Assembly (NCBI GenBank): GCA_944377405.1
Contig: CALWES010000003.1
Location: forward strand, 124,001 to 188,000
From: an uncultured Lachnospiraceae bacterium
GTDB taxonomy: Bacteria; Bacillota; Clostridia; Lachnospirales; Lachnospiraceae
Direction of reading: 5' to 3'
Length of the DNA: 64,000 nucleotides
Both the position numbers and the translations under genes were made by a program. A model generated the notes under the pieces. The model was not told the origin of the DNA. It was given only the letters and a program-made list of their open reading frames with translations, and did no database searches. This document shows, one piece after another, positions 40,941-49,817 of the stretch; the first letter of the stretch is position 1; each line of letters opens with the position of its first letter.

Positions 40941-41936
40941 ATGAGCGATACAAAGAAAACCGGAAGTGTCATGACTTCCAACAACAAGGGAATGGTCTTC
41001 CTGCGGGAAAATGCAGGTATTCTCGTTGCCCTGGTGATCTTATGCGTATTCCTGTCCGTATTCCCGGGAACGAGCGAGTCCTTCCCCACGGTCAGAAACG
41101 TATTTAACGTACTGAGACAGATCTCATCCAACCTGCTGCTGGCCTGCGGTATGACCATGGTCATCATCCTGGGCGGTATCGACCTTTCCGTAGGTTCCGT
41201 CATTGCCCTTTCCGGTGTCCTGGCGGCAGGCTGCGTATCCCGTTACGGAATGGCGATCCCGGCAGCCATGCTGGTAGGCGTTCTCATCGGCATTGTGTTC
41301 GGTGCCTTTAACGGTGCGGTAGTGGCAAAGACCACCATCCCGCCCTTCATCGTGACCCTGGCTACCATGAACATCGCAAGAGGCCTTGCAGGCGTTTACA
41401 CCGGCGGTTCACCGGTACGTGTGGTATCCAAGGAATGGCAGTTCCTGGGTGCAGGCTACATCGCCAACATCCCGGTTCCCGTCATCATCATGGTGGTGGT
41501 ATTCATCATATCGATCCTGATCGTAAACCGGACCAAGATGGGACGTTACATATACGCCGTGGGCGGTAACGTCCAGGCGGCAAAATTCTCCGGTATCAAG
41601 GTAGAGAAGGTAAAGTTCTTCGTATACACCTATACGGGACTCCTGGCAGGTCTTGCAGGTATCATCCTTGCATCCCGTATGTATTCCGGACAGCCCACAG
41701 CAGGTGAGGGCGCAGAGATGGATGCCATCGCAGCCGTTGTAGTAGGCGGTACCTCCATGGCGGGTGGTTCCGGTAAGCTGGGCGGTACCCTCATCGGTGC
41801 CCTGATCATCGGTATCCTGAACAATGGTCTGAACCTGATGAACGTCAACTCCTTCTGGCAGACCGTTGTCAAGGGCGTGGTGATCCTTCTGGCCGTATTC
41901 CTTGACTACATCAGAAACATCAAGAAGAATGACTGA
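40941..41936 (+). CDS. Sugar ABC transporter permease (RbsC-type)
   Basis: 331-residue inner-membrane permease with 8-10 helices. BPD_transp_2 family pattern (GIDLSVGSVIALSG, PPFIVTLATMNIARGLAGVY, AVVVGGTSMAGGSGKLGGTL). Ribosome site AGGAGGG. Forms the homodimeric channel with the ATPase and binding protein just upstream. Followed by a terminator-like hairpin that overlaps the next gene's start. Confidence 0.95.
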   Translation: MSDTKKTGSVMTSNNKGMVFLRENAGILVALVILCVFLSVFPGTSESFPTVRNVFNVLRQISSNLLLACGMTMVIILGGIDLSVGSVIALSGVLAAGCVSRYGMAIPAAMLVGVLIGIVFGAFNGAVVAKTTIPPFIVTLATMNIARGLAGVYTGGSPVRVVSKEWQFLGAGYIANIPVPVIIMVVVFIISILIVNRTKMGRYIYAVGGNVQAAKFSGIKVEKVKFFVYTYTGLLAGLAGIILASRMYSGQPTAGEGAEMDAIAAVVVGGTSMAGGSGKLGGTLIGALIIGILNNGLNLMNVNSFWQTVVKGVVILLAVFLDYIRNIKKND

Positions 41937-41969
41937 TCGATTGTAAAAAAAATCGAAAAGAGGTAAAAT

Positions 41970-42014
41970 AAAGGGACAGATGTCCGGCAGGAAAGCTGCG
42001 GCACCTGTCCCTTT
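41970..42014 (+). terminator. Terminator-like hairpin after the permease gene
   Basis: AAAGGGACAG (41970-41979) pairs with CTGTCCCTTT (42005-42014) around a loop with further CCGGCAG/CTGCGG pairing, followed by T. It spans the first candidate start codon (41980) of the next gene. Confidence 0.7.
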
Positions 42015-42999
42015 TACTGACCCTATGGAAGAAAATTCAGCAAAGAAAAAAAAGATCATAAAACTTATCCTGGCTGCCCTTCTGCTGACAGCCTTATTTC
42101 TTTACGGCCTGTTTTTCCTGCGGGGCCTTCAGGAGAAAAAAGCCCCCAGGATCTTCGGCTCCACCTACATGACCATGAACAATCCCTACTTTACGGCTCT
42201 CAACGAGAGCATCCGGGAGGTGGTGGAGGCAAACGGAGACATCCTCATCACCCGGGATCCGGCCCAGGACCAGGACCGGCAGAATCAGCAGATCCAGGAG
42301 ATGATCGACGAGGGCATGACGGTGCTTTTTGCCAATGCCGCCGACTGGACCAAGATCGGCCCTGCCCTGGAGGCCTGCAGAGAGGCCGGAGTGGCGGTAT
42401 TCGTGGTGGATACGGACGTCCGGGAACGGGAAGGCATCGTTTCCATCATCCAGTCCGACAACTATCTGGCAGGGGTGCTGGTGGCCCGGGATCTGATGAA
42501 GAAGATGCCCCGGGGAGGGGATATCGTTCTGATGAATCATGACAGCGTTTACTCCACCGTAGAGCGCCGCCAGGGCTTCCTGGATACCATCGGAGACCGG
42601 AAGGAGTACCGGATCGTGGCGGAGACCCACAACACCTCGGAGATCGAGGTGGCCACGGCGGAGATGAACCGGATCATCCAGTCGGGGATCCACTTTGATG
42701 CGGTCTTCGGAAACAACGATCCCACGGCCCTGGGAGCCCTGGCGGGGATTCAGATGAACAACGTGACGGAGCCCATCCTGATCTACGGAGTGGACGGTTC
42801 CCCGGACTGCAAGACCATGATCCAGAGGGGTCTTGTGGAGGGCTCTGCAGCTCAGTATCCCATACAGGTCGGCAGAGAGGCAGCGGAGACCGCCTATCGG
42901 TATCTGGAGGGACAGAAAGTCCAGGATACGGTGCTGATTCCCGTTACCATGATCACGGAAAACAATCTTTCGGACTTTGACATCAGCGGATGGCAGTAA
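41980..42999 (+). CDS. Membrane-anchored sugar-binding protein (sensor type)
   Basis: Up to 339 residues. An uncleaved N-terminal membrane helix (LILAALLLTALFLYGLFFL) rather than a lipobox tethers a type I periplasmic-binding domain. That domain is very similar in layout to the importer binding protein (MTMNNPYFTALNESI, FGNNDPTALGALAG, YGVDGSPDCK). It sits directly before a histidine kinase, recalling the XylFII-LytS arrangement in which such a protein presents sugar to the kinase. Start either ATG 41980 (inside a terminator hairpin) or ATG 42025 (MEENSAKKKK); neither has a clear ribosome site. Confidence 0.88.
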   Translation: MSGRKAAAPVPFTDPMEENSAKKKKIIKLILAALLLTALFLYGLFFLRGLQEKKAPRIFGSTYMTMNNPYFTALNESIREVVEANGDILITRDPAQDQDRQNQQIQEMIDEGMTVLFANAADWTKIGPALEACREAGVAVFVVDTDVREREGIVSIIQSDNYLAGVLVARDLMKKMPRGGDIVLMNHDSVYSTVERRQGFLDTIGDRKEYRIVAETHNTSEIEVATAEMNRIIQSGIHFDAVFGNNDPTALGALAGIQMNNVTEPILIYGVDGSPDCKTMIQRGLVEGSAAQYPIQVGREAAETAYRYLEGQKVQDTVLIPVTMITENNLSDFDISGWQ

Positions 43000-43023
43000 G
43001 GAAGGGAAGAAGAGAGAAGAAGG

Positions 43024-44364
43024 ATGACAAAGGCAGTGGGAGAAAAACTGAATAACCGGATGCTGTTCCTGCTGTATATCGTGTGCTGCGTCACAGCCAT
43101 GTCCGCAGCCGGTTTTATCTGGCTGACCACGGGATATATCCTGGACTATCATGGAGCCAGGGAATTTCTGAGCGTGACGGAAAGTATCCCAAGAGGGACC
43201 CTTTCCTGCGTGCTGCAGGTGACGGCAGGCATGCTGCTGCTGGGGCTTACCTATCAGATCCGGGTCAACCAGACCCGGGAACAGGACTGGGTGATTCTGG
43301 CCACCCTCGGGATGGATTTTCTGATCGGCCTTTGGGTGATCATGCTGCTGGACTTCAATTACAATGGAGTTCTGCTCTGGGTATTTGCCAACATCCTGAG
43401 CTATGTGCGGAAGAACCGTTACTGGCCTGCCATCATTGCCCTGGGGATCATCAGCTACGTGGGAACCGGCTATGAGATGGTGTCGGTACGGATGCGGCTC
43501 TTCAACATCGACGACTATATCCAGGTCTACAGCTCTTCCGTCCAGACCTATCTCTTTGCGGCCTGGAATTTCCTGGAGATCCTTTCCATCGTCTGCTTTG
43601 TGGGCTGCTGCCTGGGGATCATTGCCAACCGGGAGGAAAAGCTGGAGCAGACCAACGAGCTTTACCGGCAGCTGGCAGAGGCCAACGAGAACCTGAAGCT
43701 GGCCAACGAGGAGCTCTCGGAGATCATGGAGGAAAAGGCCAAGATGGCGGAGGTCCGGGAGCGGAACCGGATCGCCCGGGAGATCCATGATACTATGGGC
43801 CACACCCTTACGGGCATCGCCGCAGGCATCGACGCCTGCATCGCCCTTTCCGACAGCTCTCCGGAGCTTGTGAAGCAGCAGCTGAAGATTCTTTCCGACG
43901 TGAGCCGTAAGGGCCTCTCAGACGTCCGGCATTCGGTGAATGAGCTGAGACCCGACTCTCTGGAACACCTCAATCTGGAGGCGGCCATCCGGCAGATGGT
44001 GGACAACATGAAGCAGGTCAGCGGCACGAAGATCAGCTTTATCTGTCAGGTGCCGGTGCTGAAATTCGATGAGGATGAGGAAAATGTCATCTACCGGATC
44101 ATTCAGGAGAGCATCACCAATTCCATCCGTCATGGCCATGCTTCGGAGATCCGGATCCTGATCGAGCGGGGGCAGTGGGACAGCGTCCTGCACTTAAGCA
44201 TTTCCGATAACGGAAAGGGCTGCGAACACATGAAGGAGGGCTTCGGCATCCGGCATATCCGGGAACGGGTACGGATGCTGAACGGCGAAGTGACATTTAC
44301 CAATGACAACGGTTTCCGGGTGGACGCGGAAATACCGATCAGATGGGGAGAAGAATATGATTAA
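43024..44364 (+). CDS. Sensor histidine kinase (NarL/DesK type)
   Basis: 446 residues: six predicted membrane helices in the first 205 residues, a coiled-coil, then HisKA_3 dimerisation with the phospho-His in NRIAREIHDTMGHTL (His255). The HATPase domain follows (N-box ESITNSIRHGHA, G-box GKGCEHMKEGFGI). Overlaps its response regulator by 8 bp, so they are a cognate pair. The neighbouring membrane-anchored binding protein is the probable sugar receptor (inference). Confidence 0.93.
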   Translation: MTKAVGEKLNNRMLFLLYIVCCVTAMSAAGFIWLTTGYILDYHGAREFLSVTESIPRGTLSCVLQVTAGMLLLGLTYQIRVNQTREQDWVILATLGMDFLIGLWVIMLLDFNYNGVLLWVFANILSYVRKNRYWPAIIALGIISYVGTGYEMVSVRMRLFNIDDYIQVYSSSVQTYLFAAWNFLEILSIVCFVGCCLGIIANREEKLEQTNELYRQLAEANENLKLANEELSEIMEEKAKMAEVRERNRIAREIHDTMGHTLTGIAAGIDACIALSDSSPELVKQQLKILSDVSRKGLSDVRHSVNELRPDSLEHLNLEAAIRQMVDNMKQVSGTKISFICQVPVLKFDEDEENVIYRIIQESITNSIRHGHASEIRILIERGQWDSVLHLSISDNGKGCEHMKEGFGIRHIRERVRMLNGEVTFTNDNGFRVDAEIPIRWGEEYD

Positions 44365-45013
44365 GGTATTGATCGCAGACGATCAGGAACTGATCCGGCA
44401 GAGCCTCAGGATCGTTCTGGACAGCAGAAGTGAATTTACGGTGACGGACGCGGTGTCAAACGGGGTGGAAGTGATCCAGAGCATCCGCCGGGACAAACCG
44501 GACGTGATCCTCATGGATATCCGGATGCCCAAGATGGACGGGGTCCAGTGCACCAAGATCGTAAAGGAGGGCTACCCGGACATCCGGATCATCATCCTTA
44601 CCACCTTTGACGATGACGAGTATGTCTACAATGCTCTGCGCTTCGGCGCCAGCGGTTATCTGCTGAAGGGCGTCAGCATGGATGGACTGGCGGAGGCCAT
44701 CATGACGGTCTACCAGGGCCAGGCCATGATCAACCCGGACATTGCTACGAAGGTGCTGCGCTTCTTCTCCCAGATGGCTTCGGACCAGTCTCCGATCCAC
44801 ATCGAGGACCGGCAGGTGGAGGAGCTTACCCGCAATGAGTGGAAGATCATAGATGAGGTGGCAAAGGGCCACAGCAACAAGGAGATATCGGAGATCCTGA
44901 GCCTCTCGGAGGGAACGGTCAGGAACTATATCTCCACGATCCTGGACAAACTGGGGCTTCGGGACCGGACCCAGCTGGCGATCTGGGCCATCCAGTCCCA
45001 CCAGAAATTTTAA
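44357..45013 (+). CDS. Response regulator, NarL/FixJ family
   Basis: 218 residues: receiver domain with acidic pocket (ADDQE) and phosphorylation Asp54 in ILMDIRMPKMDG, then a C-terminal LuxR-type HTH (VAKGHSNKEISEILSLSEGT, then VRNYISTILDKLGLRDRTQL). Start ATG 44357 within the kinase end. Probably activates the sugar genes; candidate sites with TTACAAAC lie upstream of 33535 and 38260. Confidence 0.94.
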   Translation: MIKVLIADDQELIRQSLRIVLDSRSEFTVTDAVSNGVEVIQSIRRDKPDVILMDIRMPKMDGVQCTKIVKEGYPDIRIIILTTFDDDEYVYNALRFGASGYLLKGVSMDGLAEAIMTVYQGQAMINPDIATKVLRFFSQMASDQSPIHIEDRQVEELTRNEWKIIDEVAKGHSNKEISEILSLSEGTVRNYISTILDKLGLRDRTQLAIWAIQSHQKF

Positions 45014-45064
45014 GGAACGGAATGAAGGGATCAGATCCGGGAATCGGATCAAGGAGCGGAAGGA

Positions 45065-46390
45065 TTGAAAGAAAGGGAACAGAAAACAGGATGGGGGATG
45101 GCCTTGTGCCTTCTGATCGGCTGCGGCGCACTGCTGTGGATCCTGCTGTTTGCAGGAAGGAAGCAGGAGACGGTGCTGGAATTTGCCATGTTCAACGGAA
45201 GCAACTGGGATGTGGCCATTCAGGACAGCTACCCCGTCATCGATGACGCCATCCGGAAGTTCGAGGAGGAGCACCCGGGCGTCCGGGTCCGCTATGTCAG
45301 CGGCATCCCCAAAGGCGACTATCCGGAATGGCTGAGCGAGCGGATGCTCATGGGGAAGACTCCGGACGTGATGATGGTCCTTGATTCGGAGTTCAGCCGC
45401 CTGGTGGAGCTGGGGATGCTGGAGGACCTGGACCCCTGGATGGAGATGGATCAGGACTTCGATCCGGAGGCCTACTATGAGACCGCCCTCATGTCCGGAC
45501 ATATCATGGGGGGACAGTATGCCCTCCCCATGGAGACGGTTCCCTATCTTATGTTTGTAAACAAGACCCTCCTGAACCAGGAAAATATCCCGATCCCGGA
45601 GGAGGACTATACCTTTGCAGACCTTTATGATATCTGCAGGAAGGTGACGAAGGACACGGACGGAGACGGGATCCCGGATCAGTTCGGGATCTACAAATAT
45701 TCGTGGCTGGACGCTGCCTGGGCCAACGGTGCCGTCATGTTCTCCGACGACGGAAGGACCTGCAACTTCACCAGCACCCAGCTTTTGTATGCCATCCGCT
45801 TTGTAAAATCCCTGGACGCCCTGAACCAGAACCAGCGGGTGACCCAGGAGACCTTTGACAGCGGAAAGGTGGCCTTCATGCCCCTGAGCTTTGCGGAGTA
45901 CAGGACCTACAAGTCCTATCCCTACAAGATCAAGAAATACACCAGCTTCCAGTGGGACTGCATCTCCATGCCCAAGGGTCCCTACGGAGATAACGTGTCC
46001 CTGGTGGACAGCCTGAACGTGGGCATCAGCTCCCGGAGCCGCCATAAGGAGCTGGCCTGGGAATTCCTGAAGCTCCTTACCAGCGATGAGGAGATCCAGA
46101 TGAAGATCTTCGAGTATACCCCTGCAGCCTCCGTGCTCCGGTCCGTGACGGAATCCCAGGAGGCAGAGGCCATTATCCGGGAGACCCTGGACGGCACGGA
46201 GAAGATGATCGACGGAGCCTTTATCAGCAAGGTCATCGACAACGGCAGGATCAAGCCCAAATTTGCCTCCTATCAGGAGGCGGTCCAGCTGGCGGACGGC
46301 GAGATCCTGAAGCTCTTTGACGAGGATACGGACCTGGACAACGCCATGCGGCTGATCCAGCGAAAGGTCCAGAACTTCATAGACAAATGA
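45065..46390 (+). CDS. Extracellular solute-binding protein, family 1
   Basis: 441 residues. N-terminal membrane helix (MALCLLIGCGALLWILLF, with a Cys but no clean lipobox) followed by a family 1 solute-binding fold. Features are FAMFNGSNWDV, FEEEHPGVRVRYVSG, the MPSFAEY-like MPLSFAEYRTY segment and a DTDGDGIPDQFG loop. No permease or ATPase of the matching (MalFGK-type) class is nearby, so it may be an accessory sensor or orphan receptor. Start TTG 45065 with AAGGAG nine bases upstream. Confidence 0.85.
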   Translation: MKEREQKTGWGMALCLLIGCGALLWILLFAGRKQETVLEFAMFNGSNWDVAIQDSYPVIDDAIRKFEEEHPGVRVRYVSGIPKGDYPEWLSERMLMGKTPDVMMVLDSEFSRLVELGMLEDLDPWMEMDQDFDPEAYYETALMSGHIMGGQYALPMETVPYLMFVNKTLLNQENIPIPEEDYTFADLYDICRKVTKDTDGDGIPDQFGIYKYSWLDAAWANGAVMFSDDGRTCNFTSTQLLYAIRFVKSLDALNQNQRVTQETFDSGKVAFMPLSFAEYRTYKSYPYKIKKYTSFQWDCISMPKGPYGDNVSLVDSLNVGISSRSRHKELAWEFLKLLTSDEEIQMKIFEYTPAASVLRSVTESQEAEAIIRETLDGTEKMIDGAFISKVIDNGRIKPKFASYQEAVQLADGEILKLFDEDTDLDNAMRLIQRKVQNFIDK

Positions 46391-46405
46391 TATGATATTT
46401 ATCAC

Positions 46406-46434
46406 TTCATTTTTACAGGGCTGCGCCCTATAAT
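46406..46434 (+). promoter_or_regulatory. Promoter of the lyxose isomerase gene
   Basis: TTCATT (46406-46411), 17 bp, TATAAT (46429-46434). A GC-rich leader with nested short inverted repeats (46455-46490) lies between it and the start codon. Confidence 0.6.
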
Positions 46435-46503
46435 GGGGGATGAAAAGGCAGAACGGGCGCCCGGGAAGGCGCGCCCTGCCGCGATGCGGCAGAAAGGAGA
46501 GGT

Positions 46504-47187
46504 ATGAAACGTTCAGAGATCAACAGGATCATTAAGGAGATGGAGGCCCTGATCAGGGAAAACGGCTTCCACCTGCCGCCCTTCTGCAACTGGACGCCGG
46601 AGGAATGGCAGGACAAGGGACATGAGTATGACGAGATCCGGGACAATATGCTGGGCTGGGATATTACGGATTTCGGCCTGGGGAAGTTCGATGAGGTGGG
46701 CTTCGGCCTTGTGACCCTCCGGAACGGAAACCAGCACGACCCGAAATATAAAAAGGTCTATGCGGAAAAACTCCTGTTCCTGCGGGACGACATGATGGCT
46801 CCCATGCATTTCCACTGGTATAAATCTGAGGACATCATCAACCGGGGCGGCGGCACCCTGCAGATCAAGGTATATAATGACGACGGCGAGGGAGGACTGG
46901 CAGATACGGATGTGCTGGTGAATTCCGACGGCCGCTCCTACTATGTAAAGGCAGGCTCCATGGTGACCCTTACACCGGGAGAGAGCATCACCATCTGGCC
47001 CCATCAGTACCATGAGTTCCATGTGGTGCCGGGCAGCGGCAGCGTGCTGATCGGAGAGGTATCCCAGTGTAACGACGACAATACGGACAACCGTTTCTAT
47101 GAGCCGGTGGGCAGATTCCCCAAGATCGAAGAGGATGAGGCCCCCTACCGTCTTCTGTGCAACGAGTATCCTCCGGCAAAGGACTGA
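46504..47187 (+). CDS. D-lyxose isomerase family protein
   Basis: 227-residue cupin-fold metal-dependent isomerase interconverting D-lyxose and D-xylulose (the family also acts on D-mannose/D-fructose). Metal-site residues in MHFHWYKSEDI (His102, His104, Glu109, with Lys107) and a late PHQYHEFH histidine are present. Start GTATG behind AAAGGAGAG. Together with xylB it gives a complete D-lyxose to xylulose 5-phosphate route. Which sugar is natural here is inferred. Confidence 0.9.
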   Translation: MKRSEINRIIKEMEALIRENGFHLPPFCNWTPEEWQDKGHEYDEIRDNMLGWDITDFGLGKFDEVGFGLVTLRNGNQHDPKYKKVYAEKLLFLRDDMMAPMHFHWYKSEDIINRGGGTLQIKVYNDDGEGGLADTDVLVNSDGRSYYVKAGSMVTLTPGESITIWPHQYHEFHVVPGSGSVLIGEVSQCNDDNTDNRFYEPVGRFPKIEEDEAPYRLLCNEYPPAKD

Positions 47188-47200
47188 TGGAGGTGGAGAG

Positions 47201-47587
47201 ATGATCAGAGATTATCTGAAGGGGATCCAGCATATCGGTATCCCCACAAGACATTTTGAGGAGACAAAGGCTTTTTATGAGAAGCTAGGCTTTGAGGCGG
47301 TCCATGAGCCGGACCCGGAGAAGGTGGGTCAGCGGATCATGTTCCTGCAGCTTCAGGACCTGGTGCTGGAGTTCTATGAGGATGAGGAGACCCGCAGGGA
47401 CGGGGCCATCAACCACATCGCCATGGACTGCAGCGACATCGAGGCAGCCTATGAGGAAGCCGGGAAGCTGGGACTCCGGATCGTGAGCAAGGGCATCGAA
47501 GCCCTGCCCTGCTGGAAGAACGGCATCCGTTTCTTCATCTTTGAGGGCCCCAACGGGGAGCGTCTGGAGATCGACCAGAAGCTGTAA
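47201..47587 (+). CDS. VOC-family (glyoxalase/bleomycin-type) protein
   Basis: 128 residues with two beta-alpha-beta-beta-beta units (QHIGIPTRHFEETKAFYEKL ... LEFYEDEE; NHIAMDCSDIEAAYEEAGKL ... FFIFEGPNGERLEI). The metal-ligand His of each half and the terminal Glu are in place. Start ATG 47201 with GGAGGTGG, 13 bp after the isomerase gene, so co-transcribed. Possibly an epimerase or isomerase helper in the sugar route; no specific reaction can be assigned. Confidence 0.85.
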   Translation: MIRDYLKGIQHIGIPTRHFEETKAFYEKLGFEAVHEPDPEKVGQRIMFLQLQDLVLEFYEDEETRRDGAINHIAMDCSDIEAAYEEAGKLGLRIVSKGIEALPCWKNGIRFFIFEGPNGERLEIDQKL

Positions 47588-47601
47588 GAACGATTGCAAT
47601 G

Positions 47602-47645
47602 AGCCCCCGCTGCCAGGAAGAGAAATCCTGGCGGCGGGGCTTTTC
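47602..47645 (+). terminator. Terminator closing the sugar locus
   Basis: AGCCCCCGCTGCCAGGA pairs with TCCTGGCGGCGGGGCT (one mismatch/bulge), followed by TTTTCT. Confidence 0.9.
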
Positions 47646-47755
47646 TGTACTTTTTTCGGAACTTGCCGGGGCGGGAAAAGGGGACCTGTTCCCAGGGTCC
47701 TGGAATTGTGTTAAAATGGGCGTTGAAGTGTAACAGGAAGGGATGGAACGGAAGA

Positions 47756-49795
47756 ATGAACCAGCAGACAGGAACAGACCGGGACCGGATCAGGGAGCTG
47801 ACGGAGCTTCTGGACCGGGCCGCCAGGGCCTATTATCAGGAAGGCCGGGAGATCATGCCCAATATCGAATATGACAGGCTTTACGACGAGCTTCTGGAGC
47901 TGGAGAAGCGTACAGGCATTGTCATGGGGAACTCTCCCACCCACAGGGTGGGCTATGAGGTTCTTTCGGAGCTTCCGAAGGAACGCCATGAAAGTCCCAT
48001 GCTGTCCCTGGATAAGACCAAGTCCGTAGAGGACCTTAAGACCTGGCTGTCCGGACGGGAAGGGGTCCTGAGCTGGAAGCTGGACGGCCTTACGGTGGTG
48101 CTGACCTATGAGGGCGGCAGGCTTCAGAAGGCAGTGACCCGGGGCAACGGGGAGATCGGTGAGGTCATCACCCAGAACGCCATGAACTTTGAGAACGTGC
48201 CCCTATCCATCCCCTTTCAGGGAAGGCTCATCCTCCGGGGAGAGGCCCTGATCCGTTACAGTGACTTTGAAAAGATCAACGCAGAGATCCCGGATGCGGA
48301 TGCCCGCTATAAGAATCCCAGGAACCTCTGCTCCGGTTCCGTGCGGCAGCTGGATCCGGCAGTGACCCGGCAGCGCCATGTGAACCTCATTGCCTTTGCC
48401 CTGGTACAGGTGGAGGAAGGGGGCGTGCCCCTGGATTTTCAGAACAGCTTTTCCGGGCAGTTCCGCTGGCTTTCGGAGCAGGGCTTTGACGTGGTGGAGT
48501 ACCGGATGGTGACGGCGGATACCCTGGAGGAAGGGGTGGAATACTTTAAGGAGACCATTCAGAAGACGGACTTCCCCTCCGACGGACTGGTGCTGGCCTA
48601 TGAGGACATCGCCTACGGCCTGTCCCTGGGCAGGACCGCAAAGTTCCCCAGGAACGCCATTGCATTTAAGTGGGCGGATGAGACGGCGGAAACAAGGCTT
48701 CTTTCCGTGGAGTGGTCCGCATCCAGAACGGGACTCATCAACCCGGTAGCTGTTTTTGAACCGGTGGAGCTGGAGGGCACCACCGTGAGCCGGGCCAGCG
48801 TCCATAACCTGAGCATCGTGGAGGAACTGAAGCTTGGGATCGGGGACCGGCTTTCCGTCTATAAGGCAAACATGATCATTCCCCAGATCGCAGAAAACCT
48901 GACAAAGAGCGGCAGCCTTGAGATCCCCGCCCACTGTCCGGTCTGCGGGGCGGATACGGAGATCCGGAAGGATAACGACGCCGCCTATCTCTACTGCAGG
49001 AACCCGGAGTGCCCCGCAAAAAAGATCAAGGCCTTCGTCCTGATGGTGAGCCGGGATGCCCTCAATATCGACGGGCTTTCGGAGATGACTCTGGAAAAAT
49101 TCATTGCAGAGGGCTTTATCCATACCTACGGGGATCTGTTCCGCCTTTCTGCCCACAGGGAGCGGATCATCGCCATGGAGGGCTTTGGAGAAAAGTCCTA
49201 TCAGAACCTGATCGAGGCCTGCAGCAGGGCCTCGGAGACGGAGCTCTACCGGGTGATCTACGGCCTGGGAATCCCGGGCATCGGCCTTGCCAATGCAAAG
49301 CTTCTGTGCAGACATTTCCACAATGACCTTTCCGCCATGCGAAGGGCAGGGACAGAGGAGCTCTGCCAGGTGGAGGGCATCGGAGAGGTGCTGGCATCGG
49401 CCTGGGTCAGATACTTTTCCGAGGAGCGGAACGCCCGGGCCCTGGACGACCTTCTGTCAGAACTTCATCTGCAGCAGGAAGGAAGCGGTACAGAGGGAGA
49501 AGGCCTTGTGGAGTTTACGATAGAGGAGGAGCATTTCTCCCTTCCGGCAGACCTGCTTTCCGGCAGGACCTTCGTCATTACCGGGGATCTGGAGCATTTT
49601 CCGAACCGGAGGGCCCTGCAGGATCTGATCGAGAGCCTCTCTGGAAAGGCAGCAGGCTCCGTGTCCCAGAAGACCTCCTATCTCATCAATAACGACAGTA
49701 TGAGTGGGTCGTCAAAGAATAAAAAAGCAAAATCACTCGGAATTCCGATCATAACAGAAGAAGGGTTTATCAATATGTTGCGTCAGGAGCAGTAA
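47756..49795 (+). CDS. ligA: NAD+-dependent DNA ligase
   Basis: Seals nicks during replication and repair. 679 residues with all LigA domains: Ia, adenylation with the AMP-accepting Lys in WKLDGLTV (about K108) and an OB-fold. A four-Cys zinc finger (CPVCGADTEIRKD ... CRNPECPAKK), helix-hairpin-helix repeats (MEGFGEKSYQNLIE, VEGIGEVLASAW) and a C-terminal BRCT domain (LSGRTFVITGDLEHFPNRRA) complete it. Start ATG 47756; the frame is open upstream but without a ribosome site. Confidence 0.96.
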   Translation: MNQQTGTDRDRIRELTELLDRAARAYYQEGREIMPNIEYDRLYDELLELEKRTGIVMGNSPTHRVGYEVLSELPKERHESPMLSLDKTKSVEDLKTWLSGREGVLSWKLDGLTVVLTYEGGRLQKAVTRGNGEIGEVITQNAMNFENVPLSIPFQGRLILRGEALIRYSDFEKINAEIPDADARYKNPRNLCSGSVRQLDPAVTRQRHVNLIAFALVQVEEGGVPLDFQNSFSGQFRWLSEQGFDVVEYRMVTADTLEEGVEYFKETIQKTDFPSDGLVLAYEDIAYGLSLGRTAKFPRNAIAFKWADETAETRLLSVEWSASRTGLINPVAVFEPVELEGTTVSRASVHNLSIVEELKLGIGDRLSVYKANMIIPQIAENLTKSGSLEIPAHCPVCGADTEIRKDNDAAYLYCRNPECPAKKIKAFVLMVSRDALNIDGLSEMTLEKFIAEGFIHTYGDLFRLSAHRERIIAMEGFGEKSYQNLIEACSRASETELYRVIYGLGIPGIGLANAKLLCRHFHNDLSAMRRAGTEELCQVEGIGEVLASAWVRYFSEERNARALDDLLSELHLQQEGSGTEGEGLVEFTIEEEHFSLPADLLSGRTFVITGDLEHFPNRRALQDLIESLSGKAAGSVSQKTSYLINNDSMSGSSKNKKAKSLGIPIITEEGFINMLRQEQ

Positions 49796-49817
49796 GGATC
49801 GGAGGGGGGAAGTGTCC

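Noticed and set aside
44456..46405. Open frame of 649 codons opposite the response regulator and binding protein genes
   Set aside because: Shadow frame spanning two well-supported plus-strand genes; composition rich in His/Leu/Asp without any domain.
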